64,000 bases of DNA from Psychrobacillus sp. OK032 (GCF_900111345.1 NZ_FOGY01000011.1:124001-188000); one strand, 5' to 3'; counted from the first letter of the stretch, positions 1 through 10,507 are shown. Numbers and translations are program-made. The notes: generated by a model from the letters alone, not told the origin.

Positions 1-163
1 CGCCTAAATTACCGATTAGATCTTCTGGATTTCCACCAAGAAAGGTAATAATAAGCACAATAATTAATCCTAGACCTCCACCAACACCAGCAATAGCTTT
101 TCCGCTACCTTTACCTCGTCTATCTTCTACATTGGAACTACGCTGTCTGCCTTTCCATTTCAC
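1..163 (-). CDS. YpfJ-type putative neutral zinc metallopeptidase, N-terminal part
   Basis: The gene runs off the left edge, so only about 54 residues are visible. They begin MKWKGRQRSSNVEDRRGKG, followed by a glycine-rich stretch and one membrane segment (IAGVGGGLGLIIVLIITFL), then GGNPEDLIGNLG. This opening and single N-terminal anchor match the YpfJ/PF04228 family, whose HExxH catalytic domain would lie outside the window. I chose the GTG at 163 because GGAAGTGA lies a few bases before it; an ATG 15 bases further upstream is in frame but has no good ribosome site. The catalytic part cannot be checked here. Confidence 0.75.
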   Translation of the reverse strand, partial: MKWKGRQRSSNVEDRRGKGSGKAIAGVGGGLGLIIVLIITFLGGNPEDLIGNLG

Positions 164-277
164 CAAGTTCACTTCCATTCGATGCTAATATATTATCTTA
201 TACCCAATTTCCTTAAGTTTAGACAATAATGAATGGAATGTTTCCGCTATAATTAGATTAAAAGGATGGGGATTGTT

Positions 278-1312
278 ATGATGCTAATAAAACCAAAAAT
301 GCTTCAAGCGGGCGATAAAGTTGCTACGATTAGTTTATCTTGGGGCGGGGCAGGGGAACCTAATTTAAAATGGAGATACGACCAAGGAGTCGAACGTCTA
401 GAAAAAGTGTTTGGTCTAGAAGTTGTTTCTATGCCAAATAGTTTAAAGGGCGCTAATTACTTATATGAGAATCCAAAAGCAAGGGCAGAGGATTTAATGA
501 ATGCCTTTAAGGATTCATCTATAAAAGGGATCATTTCAAATATTGGCGGGAGTGAAAGCATTCGTTTACTGCCATATATTGATTTTGATATCATACGTTC
601 GAATCCAAAAATATTTATTGGTTATTCAGATTCTACTATTACTCATTTATTATGTCATAAAGCAGGGATTTCCTCTTTTTATGGACCATCTATCTTAATG
701 GACTTCGCTGAAAATGTGGAAATGCATGCATACACAGTGGAAGCATTGAAAAAGACATTATTCACAAATGAAGTAATTGGGGAAATAAAACCCGCACTTG
801 AGTGGACGAGTGATCGCTTAGAGTGGATTGAAGAAAACAAACATACAAAGCGAAAAATGTATTCGAATAAGGGATATGAAGTATTACAAGGCAATGGAAT
901 AGTACAAGGAACATTAATCGGGGGATGCATCGAAGTGTTAGAATTTGCAAAAGGAACATCCCTTTGGCCAAATGAGGCATATTGGAAAGATAGTATATTA
1001 TTTTTCGAGACGTCAGAGGAGATGCCAGAACCTACGTATATCGAATATTGGTTACGGAACTATGGTGCACAAGGAATTTTACAAAAAGCAAAAGGTATTA
1101 TTTTTGGAAAACCTTTGAAAGAAAAGTATTATAAAGAGTATAAAGAATCGATATTAAAAATAATGAAAGAATTGGATTTAACGAATTTGCCGATTTTATA
1201 CAATTTGAATTTTGGTCATACTGAGCCAAAATTTGTCTTACCATATGGAGCATTGGCAGAAATCGATTGTGTGAATGGAACTTTTTCTATATTGGAAAGT
1301 GGAGTGGAGTAA
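278..1312 (+). CDS. S66 family serine carboxypeptidase (LD-carboxypeptidase/MccF-like)
   Basis: The 344-residue protein has the S66 layout: a nucleophile elbow FIGYSDST with Ser117, a LFFETSEE segment with Glu244, and NFGHTEP with His314. These positions fit the Ser-Glu-His triad of MccF better than that of LdcA, and the length equals that of MccF. MccF proteins cleave the peptide-nucleotide antibiotic microcin C and related aminoacyl-nucleotides; LdcA trims murein tetrapeptides. Which substrate applies cannot be decided from sequence. There is no signal peptide, so it should be cytoplasmic. GGGGA at 268-272 supports ATG 278 or ATG 281. It lies 3 bases before an FAD oxidoreductase, so the two are probably co-transcribed. 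Confidence 0.85.
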   Translation: MMLIKPKMLQAGDKVATISLSWGGAGEPNLKWRYDQGVERLEKVFGLEVVSMPNSLKGANYLYENPKARAEDLMNAFKDSSIKGIISNIGGSESIRLLPYIDFDIIRSNPKIFIGYSDSTITHLLCHKAGISSFYGPSILMDFAENVEMHAYTVEALKKTLFTNEVIGEIKPALEWTSDRLEWIEENKHTKRKMYSNKGYEVLQGNGIVQGTLIGGCIEVLEFAKGTSLWPNEAYWKDSILFFETSEEMPEPTYIEYWLRNYGAQGILQKAKGIIFGKPLKEKYYKEYKESILKIMKELDLTNLPILYNLNFGHTEPKFVLPYGALAEIDCVNGTFSILESGVE

Positions 1313-1315
1313 CAA

Positions 1316-2404
1316 ATGGTATCATTTATCGTAATTGGGGGAGGAATTTTAGGTGCCTCCACGGCGTATCATCTTGCAAAACAGAATGTGAAAGTTACGC
1401 TTATTGATAGACAGGACCTTGGTCAAGCGTCTGCGGCAGCAGCAGGTATCATTTGCCCCTGGATTTCTCAAAGAAGAAATAAAAAGTGGTATGCTCTTGT
1501 GCAAAATGGTGCCAAATATTATAAACAGCTTGTACATGAACTCGAGGATTTAGGAGAAACTTCCACTGGATACAAACAAGTAGGGGCAATTGCATTACAA
1601 AATGATGAAAAAAAACTGCAAAAAATGTTAGAGCGTGCAATAGTAAAAAGAGAAGAAGCACCTGAAATTGGTGAGTTGAAAATTCTATCACCCGAAGAAA
1701 CAAAGTCCTTATTTCCACTTATCTCGGAAGACTTTTTTTCCTTATTCGTCGAAGGCGCTGCTAGGGTGGACGGACGTGCAATGCGGGATGCTTTGATCAA
1801 TGCAGCCCAAAAGCTAGGTGCGGAAATAATAGTTGGAGATGCACAGCTTTCGGCTGGGTCAGTTTTTGTGAATAAGAAACAGTTAGTAGCAGATAAGATT
1901 ATCTTGACTGCAGGTGCCTGGGGCAATGAGATTCCCTCTATATTAGGGGAAGATATGAAAGTAAGCTTTCAAAAAGCACAAATTATGCATTTTAAAATAG
2001 AGAATGAAGGAACAGGGAATTGGCCGGTAGTGTTGCCACCTACCAATCAGTATTTGTTAGCATTTGACGAGGGCAAAATAGTGGCTGGTTCTACGTATGA
2101 AGATATCGCAAAATATGATGATCATGTTACAGAAGAAGGAAAACGACTATTATTAGAGAATGCTACTGGTATTGCAAAAGCATTAGAAACGGCGCAAATT
2201 GAAGAAGTAAGAGTAGGGTTCAGACCATTTACACCGGAGTTTCTACCGGTAATTGGAAATGTACCTGGATTTGATTCCATCTTTTTCGCAAATGGATTAG
2301 GAGCTTCTGGATTAACAGCAGGACCATTTGTCGGTGCCGAACTCGCTAGACTAGCATTAGGGCATGAAACAGTTCTGGATTTATCTTTATATGCTCCGAA
2401 TTAA
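1316..2404 (+). CDS. FAD-dependent oxidoreductase, DAO (glycine/D-amino acid oxidase) family
   Basis: The 362-residue protein starts with a dinucleotide-binding fold (GGGILGASTAYHLA, residues 8-21, with an acidic ADP-ribose residue in LIDRQD near residue 32). The C-terminal VGFRPFTPEFLPVIG and NGLGASGLTAGPFVGAELA segments are typical of DAO-family enzymes that oxidise amino groups such as glycine, sarcosine or D-amino acids. No covalent-flavin or partner-subunit motif is apparent. The start lies 3 bases after the S66 peptidase stop, with the ribosome site GGAGTGGAG inside the upstream reading frame, so translation is probably coupled. The substrate is not deducible. Confidence 0.85.
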   Translation: MVSFIVIGGGILGASTAYHLAKQNVKVTLIDRQDLGQASAAAAGIICPWISQRRNKKWYALVQNGAKYYKQLVHELEDLGETSTGYKQVGAIALQNDEKKLQKMLERAIVKREEAPEIGELKILSPEETKSLFPLISEDFFSLFVEGAARVDGRAMRDALINAAQKLGAEIIVGDAQLSAGSVFVNKKQLVADKIILTAGAWGNEIPSILGEDMKVSFQKAQIMHFKIENEGTGNWPVVLPPTNQYLLAFDEGKIVAGSTYEDIAKYDDHVTEEGKRLLLENATGIAKALETAQIEEVRVGFRPFTPEFLPVIGNVPGFDSIFFANGLGASGLTAGPFVGAELARLALGHETVLDLSLYAPN

Positions 2405-2434
2405 AGTAAATGGTATAAGTTGGGAGGCGTATGT

Positions 2435-2728
2435 TTGAGTGAGTATTCAATTATTTATATCGAGATTGAGCGGAAAATAGATTTTTATTATCAAATGCAA
2501 CAAATTGAAATTCAACATGAACTCCAGCTGAATATGGAAGGAATCATTACAGCCCAACATCGGTTTGAGCTTCGGCATGTCCATGATATATCGCATAAAT
2601 CTTTTTCTTTCGGTGGAGGAATCCTATATTTACATACAAACCAAGGGGTATTTTCTTTTAAGATTCAAGATAATCCTACACCTTTTATACATGCATTTAA
2701 AACATTAAAAGCAGAAAATAAAATATAG
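2435..2728 (+). CDS. small conserved-looking hypothetical protein
   Basis: I do not recognise this 97-residue protein. TTG 2435 is the likely start because GGGAGG at 2422-2427 sits seven bases upstream. The sequence alternates beta-strand-like segments (SIIYIEIERKIDFYY, FSFGGGILYLHTNQ, GVFSFKIQD) and ends in a short helix (FIHAFKTLKAENKI), which resembles a small PH-like or YokE-like fold, but this is only an impression. No signal peptide, membrane segment or metal motif is seen. It follows the FAD oxidoreductase by about 30 bases and may be the last gene of that operon. Confidence 0.6.
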   Translation: MSEYSIIYIEIERKIDFYYQMQQIEIQHELQLNMEGIITAQHRFELRHVHDISHKSFSFGGGILYLHTNQGVFSFKIQDNPTPFIHAFKTLKAENKI

Positions 2729-2834
2729 CAACTATTGCAGGTGTCAGGTAACCGCAATGGTTTTGTAATAACTTTGTAATGTGATTGTAAAATTTCAACT
2801 GAATTTTGTGAATCATAGAACTTATTTATATTCA

Positions 2835-2862
2835 TTGAATTAGAAAGCTGTCGTGCTATAAT
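2835..2862 (+). promoter_or_regulatory. sigma-A promoter of the xpt-pbuX leader
   Basis: TTGAAT at 2835-2840 and a perfect TATAAT at 2857-2862 are separated by 16 bases, placing the transcript start about 15-20 bases before the riboswitch aptamer. Confidence 0.7.
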
Positions 2863-2884
2863 GAAAAATATTCAAATAGCAACA

Positions 2885-2953
2885 ACTCATATAATCGCAG
2901 GAATATGGCCTGCAAGTTTCTACCGGCTTACCGTAAATAAGCTGACTATGAGT
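2885..2953 (+). promoter_or_regulatory. purine riboswitch aptamer, guanine class
   Basis: The P1 arms ACTCAT (2885-2890) and ATGAGT (2948-2953) enclose ATAATCGCAGG, the L2 loop, CCTGCAAGTTTCTACCGG and the L3 loop of the purine aptamer. L2 contains GG and L3 contains CC for the loop kiss. The specificity base in GACTAT is C, which pairs with guanine or hypoxanthine/xanthine-type ligands rather than adenine. The 3' P1 strand GAGTGGCAATG can alternatively pair with CATTGTTCCACTC in the terminator's 5' arm (about 3034-3045), giving a clear antiterminator. Ligand binding should therefore favour termination before xpt. Confidence 0.95.
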
Positions 2954-3019
2954 GGCAATGAAATAATGGGATTTATGACTTAGTTGTCATGATTTCTTTA
3001 TTTTCTAATTCGAATTTAT

Positions 3020-3083
3020 AAGCTCGAATGACATTGTTCCACTCCAAGTATGAGTGGGTACAATGTCATCGAGCTTTTTTGTT
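3020..3083 (+). terminator. riboswitch-controlled intrinsic terminator before xpt
   Basis: AAGCTCGAATGACATTGT (3020-3037) pairs almost fully with ACAATGTCATCGAGCTT (3060-3076), followed directly by a T run. It overlaps the sequence that can pair with the aptamer's 3' P1 strand, so it is the expression platform. Confidence 0.9.
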
Positions 3084-3124
3084 TTTGGCTAAGTTATATT
3101 TGAAGGTTCGTTTTTATCATTTAA

Positions 3125-5046
<1,922 letters not shown>

Positions 5047-5057
5047 TATAAGCGATA

Positions 5058-5092
5058 AAGCATGGAGGTTTTGATACCTTCGTGCTTTTTTG
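5058..5092 (+). terminator. terminator of xpt-pbuX
   Basis: AAGCATGGAGGT and ACCTTCGTGCTT pair with two G-U pairs around a six-base loop and are followed by a run of T. Confidence 0.85.
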
Positions 5093-5139
5093 TGGGTAAG
5101 TATGATTATTTATAAAGGTTTTGGATAAAGAATATATGG

Positions 5140-5700
5140 AACAGGAGTCGCCACCTTGTGCTTCAATCAAAGAAAATTGCTTACTTAATCAGTAACGACT
5201 CGCTGATACCAAATACTAAAAAATTTTTTCATATGTGAATCCAGAAAATGGCTTAGGGCAACAAACCGGTCATTGAAAGCAACCAGTTCTATTCGGAGAG
5301 CAACTGAATTGCGGGTGAAAGCACCCATTTCTTAAAATAACAAATTTACTTTGAGTGAGACGATGATAGATAAGATATGTTATCCAATAAATAGTTGGAT
5401 GAAACGGGTTTTATCCTAGTAAATGCTCCACTTATTTGGAGACAGCGTTTTCTAAGTAGGTTTAATAAATATTGCGAAATTGACCTAATAAATTAAATTC
5501 ACTATAACTGCAGACGCAGAATTGGCAAGAAATTCTCATTGATTGGAGCGGAAGGGCGGCAACTCCAGTGGGATGAGTGAGACAGATGAGACATCACAAC
5601 GAACGCGAAAGCGGCGGTGATGGCTCATCGCTCCCCCCGCGGAAAGCGTCCGCCCTGGAGCAGAAATCCTAGCGGAAACTAATTGCTACGCATTATCCAA
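5140..5700 (+). repeat. R3 dispersed repeat, copy A (left end truncated)
   Basis: This gap between pbuX and the MFS gene is filled by repeat R3. A remnant of the inverted left end is visible at about 5148-5170 (AGGAGTCGCCACC then CTTCAATC). An AT-rich centre (about 5250-5540) matches 17290-17400 and 47060-47330. The GC-rich right end occupies 5540-5690. Its inner stem GATGAGACATCAC (5585-5597) pairs with GTGATGGCTCATC (5617-5629), inside an outer GGGCGG/CCGCCC pairing. No open reading frame of merit is present. Confidence 0.85.
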
Positions 5701-5822
5701 AAGGTATTTGCCAAAGGATATTATTTTGATTGTAAAACGTATGTAAAAACCTGTTTTTGCTGTTTCGAAATCCGAAGTATTATGATAGGATAGTATAATC
5801 TATTAGATATGAGGAAAAAGAT

Positions 5823-7100
5823 ATGAGAATTAGGGATTGGGATAGGCCTTTAAAAGTCCGATTATTCGGAGAGTTTTTTAGTAATTTAAGCTTTTGGATG
5901 GTGTTTCCGTTTCTTGCTATTTATTTTGCAGATGAATTCGGAATTAGTATGGCGGGGATATTACTTGTGATTTCACAAGTCTTTTCGGTTGCAGCGAATT
6001 TGATTGGGGGCTATTGTGCGGATCGTTTTGGTAGAAGAACGATGTTGTTCTTTTCCGCTACGGTAGAAGGAGCGGCGTTTATACTTTTCGCGTTTGCTAA
6101 TTCACCTTGGTTGGATTCACCTACGCTTAGTTTCGTAGCATTCACAATTGCTGGAATGGCTGGTTCATTTTATCATCCAGCGAGTCAAGCGATTGTTGCA
6201 GACGTTGTACCGGAGAGTGAGAGAAGCACTGTCTTCTCAGTATTTTATACATCCATCAATATTTCCGTTGTGATTGGACCAATTGTAGGAGCGGTATTAT
6301 TTTTCCAACATCGCTTTGCGTTATTGCTTACGGCCGGTATTATATTCTGTTTAGTTGGTTTGGCTCTTCGATTGTTAACGGAAGAAACATTACCAGAAGA
6401 GATGAAAGAGCAACTAGTTGCTAAAGGCGGAAACGGTTGGATGCAGGTAGTGGTGGATCAAGTGAAGGCATATGGTGTAATCGTGAAGGATAGAGTGTTT
6501 TTCCTTTTTGTGATTGCAGGGATATTGCTTGCGCAAACATTTATGCAATTAGATATGTTGATACCTGTTTATATGAAAGAAGTAATTGATAAGCAAGTAT
6601 TAGGGAATTTCTTTGGTAGGGAATGGTCTGTAACGGGGGAAGGCTCTTTTGGGATTTTATTATCTGAAAATGGGTTATTAGTTGTTTTACTGACGGTTTT
6701 TGTATCAAGGTGGATGACCAAATATCCGGATAAATGGGTGTTTTTTCTTTCTTCGTTTTTATATATGATTGCTATGCTAATTTTCCCGATGACAGAAAAC
6801 TTTTGGATATTCCTCGTTGCGATGGCGGTATTTACGTTTGGGGAGCTAGCGACAGTTGGATTGCAAGAGAGTTTTGTGTCTAAATTGGCACCTGCGGATA
6901 TGCGTGGACAGTATTTTGCTGCTGCAAGCTTACGTTACACGATTGGGCGAACGATTGCACCATTAGTGTTTCCGCTTGTAACGTGGATTGGCTTTACTTG
7001 GACGTTTGTTATATTAGCAGTTTTAGCGATACTTAGTGGTTTCATTTATTTGGTGATGTTCAAGGAATATGAGAAGAGGCAAAAAGAGGTTAGTGTGTAA
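5823..7100 (+). CDS. MFS transporter, drug/proton antiporter type
   Basis: The 425-residue protein has about 12 membrane helices and the MFS loop 2-3 signature GGYCADRFGRRTM near residues 65-77. The motif SFYHPASQAIVADVVPESERS in the fourth/fifth helix region is typical of the MDR-like branch. An unusually polar extracytoplasmic insert of about 35 residues (KEVIDKQVLGNFFGREWS and onward) lies between helices 7 and 8. GAGGAAA precedes ATG 5823, and a TATAAT hexamer sits at about 5791-5796. It is monocistronic, ended by a strong terminator. The substrate is unknown. Confidence 0.8.
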   Translation: MRIRDWDRPLKVRLFGEFFSNLSFWMVFPFLAIYFADEFGISMAGILLVISQVFSVAANLIGGYCADRFGRRTMLFFSATVEGAAFILFAFANSPWLDSPTLSFVAFTIAGMAGSFYHPASQAIVADVVPESERSTVFSVFYTSINISVVIGPIVGAVLFFQHRFALLLTAGIIFCLVGLALRLLTEETLPEEMKEQLVAKGGNGWMQVVVDQVKAYGVIVKDRVFFLFVIAGILLAQTFMQLDMLIPVYMKEVIDKQVLGNFFGREWSVTGEGSFGILLSENGLLVVLLTVFVSRWMTKYPDKWVFFLSSFLYMIAMLIFPMTENFWIFLVAMAVFTFGELATVGLQESFVSKLAPADMRGQYFAAASLRYTIGRTIAPLVFPLVTWIGFTWTFVILAVLAILSGFIYLVMFKEYEKRQKEVSV

Positions 7101-7104
7101 ATTG

Positions 7105-7145
7105 GACAAGGGGTACTCTAATGAAAGAGTACCCCTTGGTTTTGT
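7105..7145 (+). terminator. terminator of the MFS gene
   Basis: CAAGGGGTACTCT and AGAGTACCCCTTG form a perfect 13-base-pair stem with a short loop, followed by GTTTTG. Confidence 0.85.
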
Positions 7146-7186
7146 ATAGGTATAACATAACTTTTGAATTTAAATTTCATCCCGAA

Positions 7187-7322
7187 AAAGTTCGGGGAAT
7201 AATCTACATGAAAGAGTTCCCTTTCAATGCCGCGGTAAATTGTTCCACTGGTTGCTTTCTAACCTAAGCAACGTAAACCCTACCTTCTTTTACGTCCTTG
7301 CGACCCCAAAGTCGCGCCAGTG
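7187..7322 (+). other. unidentified multi-hairpin noncoding element
   Basis: The 7146-7490 gap has no convincing gene. It contains a small hairpin (CCCGAA/TTCGGG, about 7187-7199) and then a compact four-way junction. The outer stem is CACTGG 7246-7251 with CCAGTG 7317-7322. It encloses hairpins 7252-7271 (TTGCTT/AAGCAA), 7272-7294 (CGTAAA/TTTACG) and 7300-7315 (GCGAC/GTCGC). I could not assign it to a known riboswitch or tRNA. It ends about 170 bases before the Nudix-GNAT start, so it could be a leader of that gene or a decayed repeat. Confidence 0.45.
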
Positions 7323-7490
7323 TGAATAAGTATTATCAAAAACACATAAAGCAGAATGCCAAGTTTCTAAAATTTATGTCGTACCAAAAATGTCAACATG
7401 ACGTATTATCACATAAAAAAGTTCTTATGTCAATCTAAATGAATTTACATGATAAACTAAACCAATCAGAATAACAGGGTAGGTGGGGAA

Positions 7491-8468
7491 ATGGAAGTTT
7501 GGGATATTTATAATGAAAACCGCGAGAAAACAGGGAAAACGCATATTCGCGGGGAAGAAATGGAAGAAGGAGATTTTCATCAAGTCGTGCATGTTTGGAT
7601 AATGAATAAAGAGGGGCATTTTTTAATCCAAAGACGACAGCCTTGGAAAATAGGTTGGTCCAATATGTGGGACTGTGCAGCAGCTGGATCAGTACTTACG
7701 GGTGAAACAAGTGAAATGGCGGCAATCCGTGAAGTAAAAGAAGAGCTTGGAATTGATCTGCAGATGTCAAATTCAGAGAGTTTATTTACGATTAAATTTC
7801 CAAGAGGATTTGATGATCACTTTCTAGTTGTGCAAAACGTAAATATCGGGGATTTAAGTCTTCAATATGAAGAAGTCGGAGATGCAAAATGGGCTTCGAT
7901 AGGCGAGATTTTGGAGCTAGTCCAACTTGGAGAATTTATTCCATATCATATTCTAGAGACCTTATTTTTAATGATTCAATCCAAGGTTTCTCTAAGAAAA
8001 GCAGTTGCTAAGGATGCAGAAGAGTTGTTTGAATTACAAAGGAAAATATTTGCACCGTTGTATGAAAAATATGAAGATCATGAAACAACACCAGTAAAGC
8101 AGACGTTTGAGAGATTTAAAGAACGTTTAAAAACTGGAGACTTCTTTAAAATAACAATGGAAAATTCGCTTGTCGGAAGTGTACATGTGTATTCGATATC
8201 ACCTGGGGTTATGCGACTTCATATGATAAATATTTTAGATGAGTTTCAGGGGAGAGGTATTGCGCAACAAGTGATGATGCGGATGGAAAGTTTGTACCCA
8301 GAAGCGAAAAGTTGGGAATTGGATACAATACTAGAGGAAAAAAGAAATTGTTATTTATACGAAAAAATGGGATATGTACAAATGGATAAGAAGTGGAAAG
8401 TTAATGATAAAATGACGCTTGTTCATTATATGAAAACATCTTGTTTCAATCATTTACCTTGTATTTAA
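7491..8468 (+). CDS. Nudix hydrolase fused to a GNAT acetyltransferase
   Basis: The 325-residue protein joins two domains. Residues 1-165 are a Nudix hydrolase of the IPP-isomerase-like/YfcD type, with a complete Nudix box from Gly66 (GSVLTGE) to REVKEELGI at 80-88, which binds Mg and hydrolyses a nucleoside diphosphate linked to another moiety. Residues 168-325 are a GNAT domain with the acetyl-CoA loop EFQGRGIAQQVM. The frame is continuous with no sign of a frameshift between them. GGTGGGGAA precedes ATG 7491. A terminator follows. Substrates of both halves are unknown; they may act on the same metabolite. Confidence 0.85.
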   Translation: MEVWDIYNENREKTGKTHIRGEEMEEGDFHQVVHVWIMNKEGHFLIQRRQPWKIGWSNMWDCAAAGSVLTGETSEMAAIREVKEELGIDLQMSNSESLFTIKFPRGFDDHFLVVQNVNIGDLSLQYEEVGDAKWASIGEILELVQLGEFIPYHILETLFLMIQSKVSLRKAVAKDAEELFELQRKIFAPLYEKYEDHETTPVKQTFERFKERLKTGDFFKITMENSLVGSVHVYSISPGVMRLHMINILDEFQGRGIAQQVMMRMESLYPEAKSWELDTILEEKRNCYLYEKMGYVQMDKKWKVNDKMTLVHYMKTSCFNHLPCI

Positions 8469-8470
8469 CA

Positions 8471-8515
8471 AATAACCTCCAAGAAGATTCAATCTTCCTG
8501 GAGGTTATTGTTATT
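8471..8515 (+). terminator. terminator of the Nudix-GNAT gene
   Basis: AATAACCTCCA-GAAGATT pairs with AATCTTC-TGGAGGTTATT across a three-base loop, followed by GTTATTT. Confidence 0.8.
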
Positions 8516-8784
8516 TAGCAAATTATATAATTTATAACATATGGAAAACTTTCTATAAGTGATTATCCGTCCAGACTCCAGCGCCTTGCTCCTGCGCAAG
8601 CTCGTCGCAGAAGAACGTTGCCCCTCGGGGTCAAATGTGAAAAAGCTGTGGTGCTGAGGAGCTGCCTCCTGGGCCCGCACGAAGCGGGTCACGTCTGCTT
8701 TGCCGCAGGATGTGGCGTACTTTGCAGACCTACCACATCCCCATTTGCCTGTCGGAGCAGACATAGGCACTTGCGCTTTTGTTC
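8515..8784 (+). repeat. R1 dispersed repeat, copy at 8.5 kb
   Basis: The copy shares with 21024-21432 the opening CATATGGAAAACTTTCTATA and CCAGACTCCAGCGCCT, then CTCCTGCGCAAGCTCGTCGCA, CCCCTCGGGGTCAAATG, a two-hairpin module (8674-8729), and the closing segment GGCACTTGCGCTTTTGTTC. It lies between convergent genes, and its last base abuts the stop codon (8785-8787) of the aspartokinase on the other strand. Confidence 0.85.
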
Positions 8785-10149
8785 TTATCCGACTGTTACA
8801 GGTGCAAAGAATTCGTTGTATAGTTCTCGTAATATTTTGTCCTCGTTGCTTCGATGGACACCAAAGGCAAGGCTGACTTCGGAGGATCCTTGGTTAATCA
8901 TTTCGATATTGGCACCGGTCCTAGAAATAGCTGTTGCTGCTCGTGCCGCGAGCCCAGTGCTATTGTTCATACCTTCCCCTACTACTACAATCATAGAAAA
9001 GTCATGACGGAAATGCACATCTTCTGCATGAAGTTCGTTTAAAACGCGATCTATTATACGCATTTCTTTTTCAGTTGTTAGTTGATGGCTACGCATAATA
9101 ACAGAAATGTCATCTAAACCTGATGGAGTATGTTCATATGAAATATGTTCCTCTTCTAAAATTTGAAGTAGTTTACGACCAAAGCCGATTTCTCTATTCA
9201 TCAAATATTTACTCACATACAAAATTGAAAATCCATTATCTGCACTTATTCCAGTTACGGGACGACGGTTAGCTTTTCTTTCTGCCACGATTTTTGTTCC
9301 CGGAGCAGAAGGATTGTTTGTGTTTTTTATACAAACGGGAATCCCACGTTTATAAACAGGCATTAAAGCTTCATCATGGAAAACGGAGAAACCTGCATAA
9401 GAAAGCTCACGCATTTCGCGGTATGTTATTTCTTCAATCTCTACAGGACTGTTGACAACTCTTGGATTCGCGCAAAAAACAGAATCGACATCTGTAAAGT
9501 TTTCGTATAAATCCGCCTGCACAGCCGCAGCTACGATTGAACCAGTAATATCAGAACCACCCCGTTCGAATGTACGAAGCACTCCGTCTTTTGTGTACCC
9601 AAAGAATCCAGGAAAAACGATGATTTCAGAACTGTTTCGTAGTGTGCTTAAGTTGTCATAGGCTTCCGGTAAAGCTTGTGCACGCTCTGGCAAATCATTG
9701 ACGACTAATCCAGCTGTTTTGGGATTCACGTATTGCGCCGGCATGCCAACGCTAGTAAAGTAAGCAGAAATGAGTTTCGCGTTATTATCTTCACCGCTCG
9801 CTTTCATATTATCTATGAATAGCTCTGTATTAGATTTATTTTCGAGGGTACGAATACGTAGGTCCTGTTCAATGACATCACAAATTGTTTGATCTAATCC
9901 AAGTCCTTCCGCAATTTCTCTATAACGATCGACTACATTTTTTAATTTTTCTTCGACGTTTTCTTTATGTATTGCTGCATTTGCTAACTCAATTAATAAA
10001 TCTGTTACTTTTTTGTCGGCATCGAATCTTTTTCCAGGTGCTGACACGACTACAAATTTCCGAGATGAATCTGCCTTAACAATTGCAGCTACTTTTTTTA
10101 TCTGTTCTGCATTTGCAACAGATGTTCCTCCAAACTTACTGACTTTCAT
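8785..10149 (-). CDS. thrD: aspartate kinase, class III type
   Basis: Phosphorylates aspartate, the first step towards lysine, threonine and methionine. The 454-residue length equals that of B. subtilis YclM/ThrD, and the sequence tracks it: KFGGTSVANAEQIKK at residues 5-19, VVVSAPGKR, KASGEDNNAKLI, FPGFFGYTKDGV, GSDITGS, NFTDVDSV, and two C-terminal ACT domains (FSILYVSKYLMNREIGFG and the terminal NIEMINQGSSEVSLAFGV). ACT domains usually mediate feedback by threonine or lysine. It is a single gene with no lysine riboswitch in its leader. AAGGATTTG precedes the ATG. The downstream side touches repeat R1. Confidence 0.9.
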   Translation of the reverse strand: MKVSKFGGTSVANAEQIKKVAAIVKADSSRKFVVVSAPGKRFDADKKVTDLLIELANAAIHKENVEEKLKNVVDRYREIAEGLGLDQTICDVIEQDLRIRTLENKSNTELFIDNMKASGEDNNAKLISAYFTSVGMPAQYVNPKTAGLVVNDLPERAQALPEAYDNLSTLRNSSEIIVFPGFFGYTKDGVLRTFERGGSDITGSIVAAAVQADLYENFTDVDSVFCANPRVVNSPVEIEEITYREMRELSYAGFSVFHDEALMPVYKRGIPVCIKNTNNPSAPGTKIVAERKANRRPVTGISADNGFSILYVSKYLMNREIGFGRKLLQILEEEHISYEHTPSGLDDISVIMRSHQLTTEKEMRIIDRVLNELHAEDVHFRHDFSMIVVVGEGMNNSTGLAARAATAISRTGANIEMINQGSSEVSLAFGVHRSNEDKILRELYNEFFAPVTVG

Positions 10150-10479
10150 TTTATCAAATCCTTACTTTTAATATGTTATTGTATTTCTAGAAAAAACAAA
10201 TGATTTTATACAGTGTACAAACTATGGTGATGTTAGTCAATATATTTGATGGAATTAATGATTAATGAATTTCATTAATGCGAACGAAAATGTTTCTTTT
10301 ATAATTTATGTTCGTGTGTAGGTTGTTATTAATTATTATCGGTTGATATGTTAGTATATGCAACACTTAAATACGAATTATAATTTTTGATAAAATATTT
10401 TTTATTTTAAAAAAGGCGTTAAATCAACGTTTTATAAAATGATTTTCAAATGATAACGCTTCCAAATAATTTTACTATA
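10150..10479. other. divergent intergenic region, AT-rich
   Basis: This stretch carries the upstream regions of the aspartokinase (minus strand) and of the serine operon (plus strand). I see no gene, no lysine-riboswitch core and no repeat module in it. Confidence 0.5.
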
Positions 10480-10507
10480 TTGACAATAAAAATTACTCTG
10501 ATAATAT
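10480..10507 (+). promoter_or_regulatory. sigma-A promoter of the serine T-box operon
   Basis: TTGACA at 10480-10485 is followed after 16 bases by TAATAT at 10502-10507, about 30 bases ahead of T-box stem I. Confidence 0.7.

Noticed and set aside
7246-7322. The four-way junction as a tRNA
   Set aside because: Neither strand has a GTTCRA T-loop, a proper 5-base-pair anticodon arm with seven-base loop, or a 7-base-pair acceptor stem.
8515-8784. TTATCCG on both sides of the R1 copy as a short target duplication
   Set aside because: The left TTATCCG lies within sequence conserved in the other R1 copies (GATTCTCCG at 21 kb), so it belongs to the element and not to a target site.
8618-9042. Plus-strand reading frames of 62-129 codons over repeat R1 and the aspartokinase gene
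   Set aside because: They run antisense to a clear coding gene or through repeat sequence and have no ribosome site.
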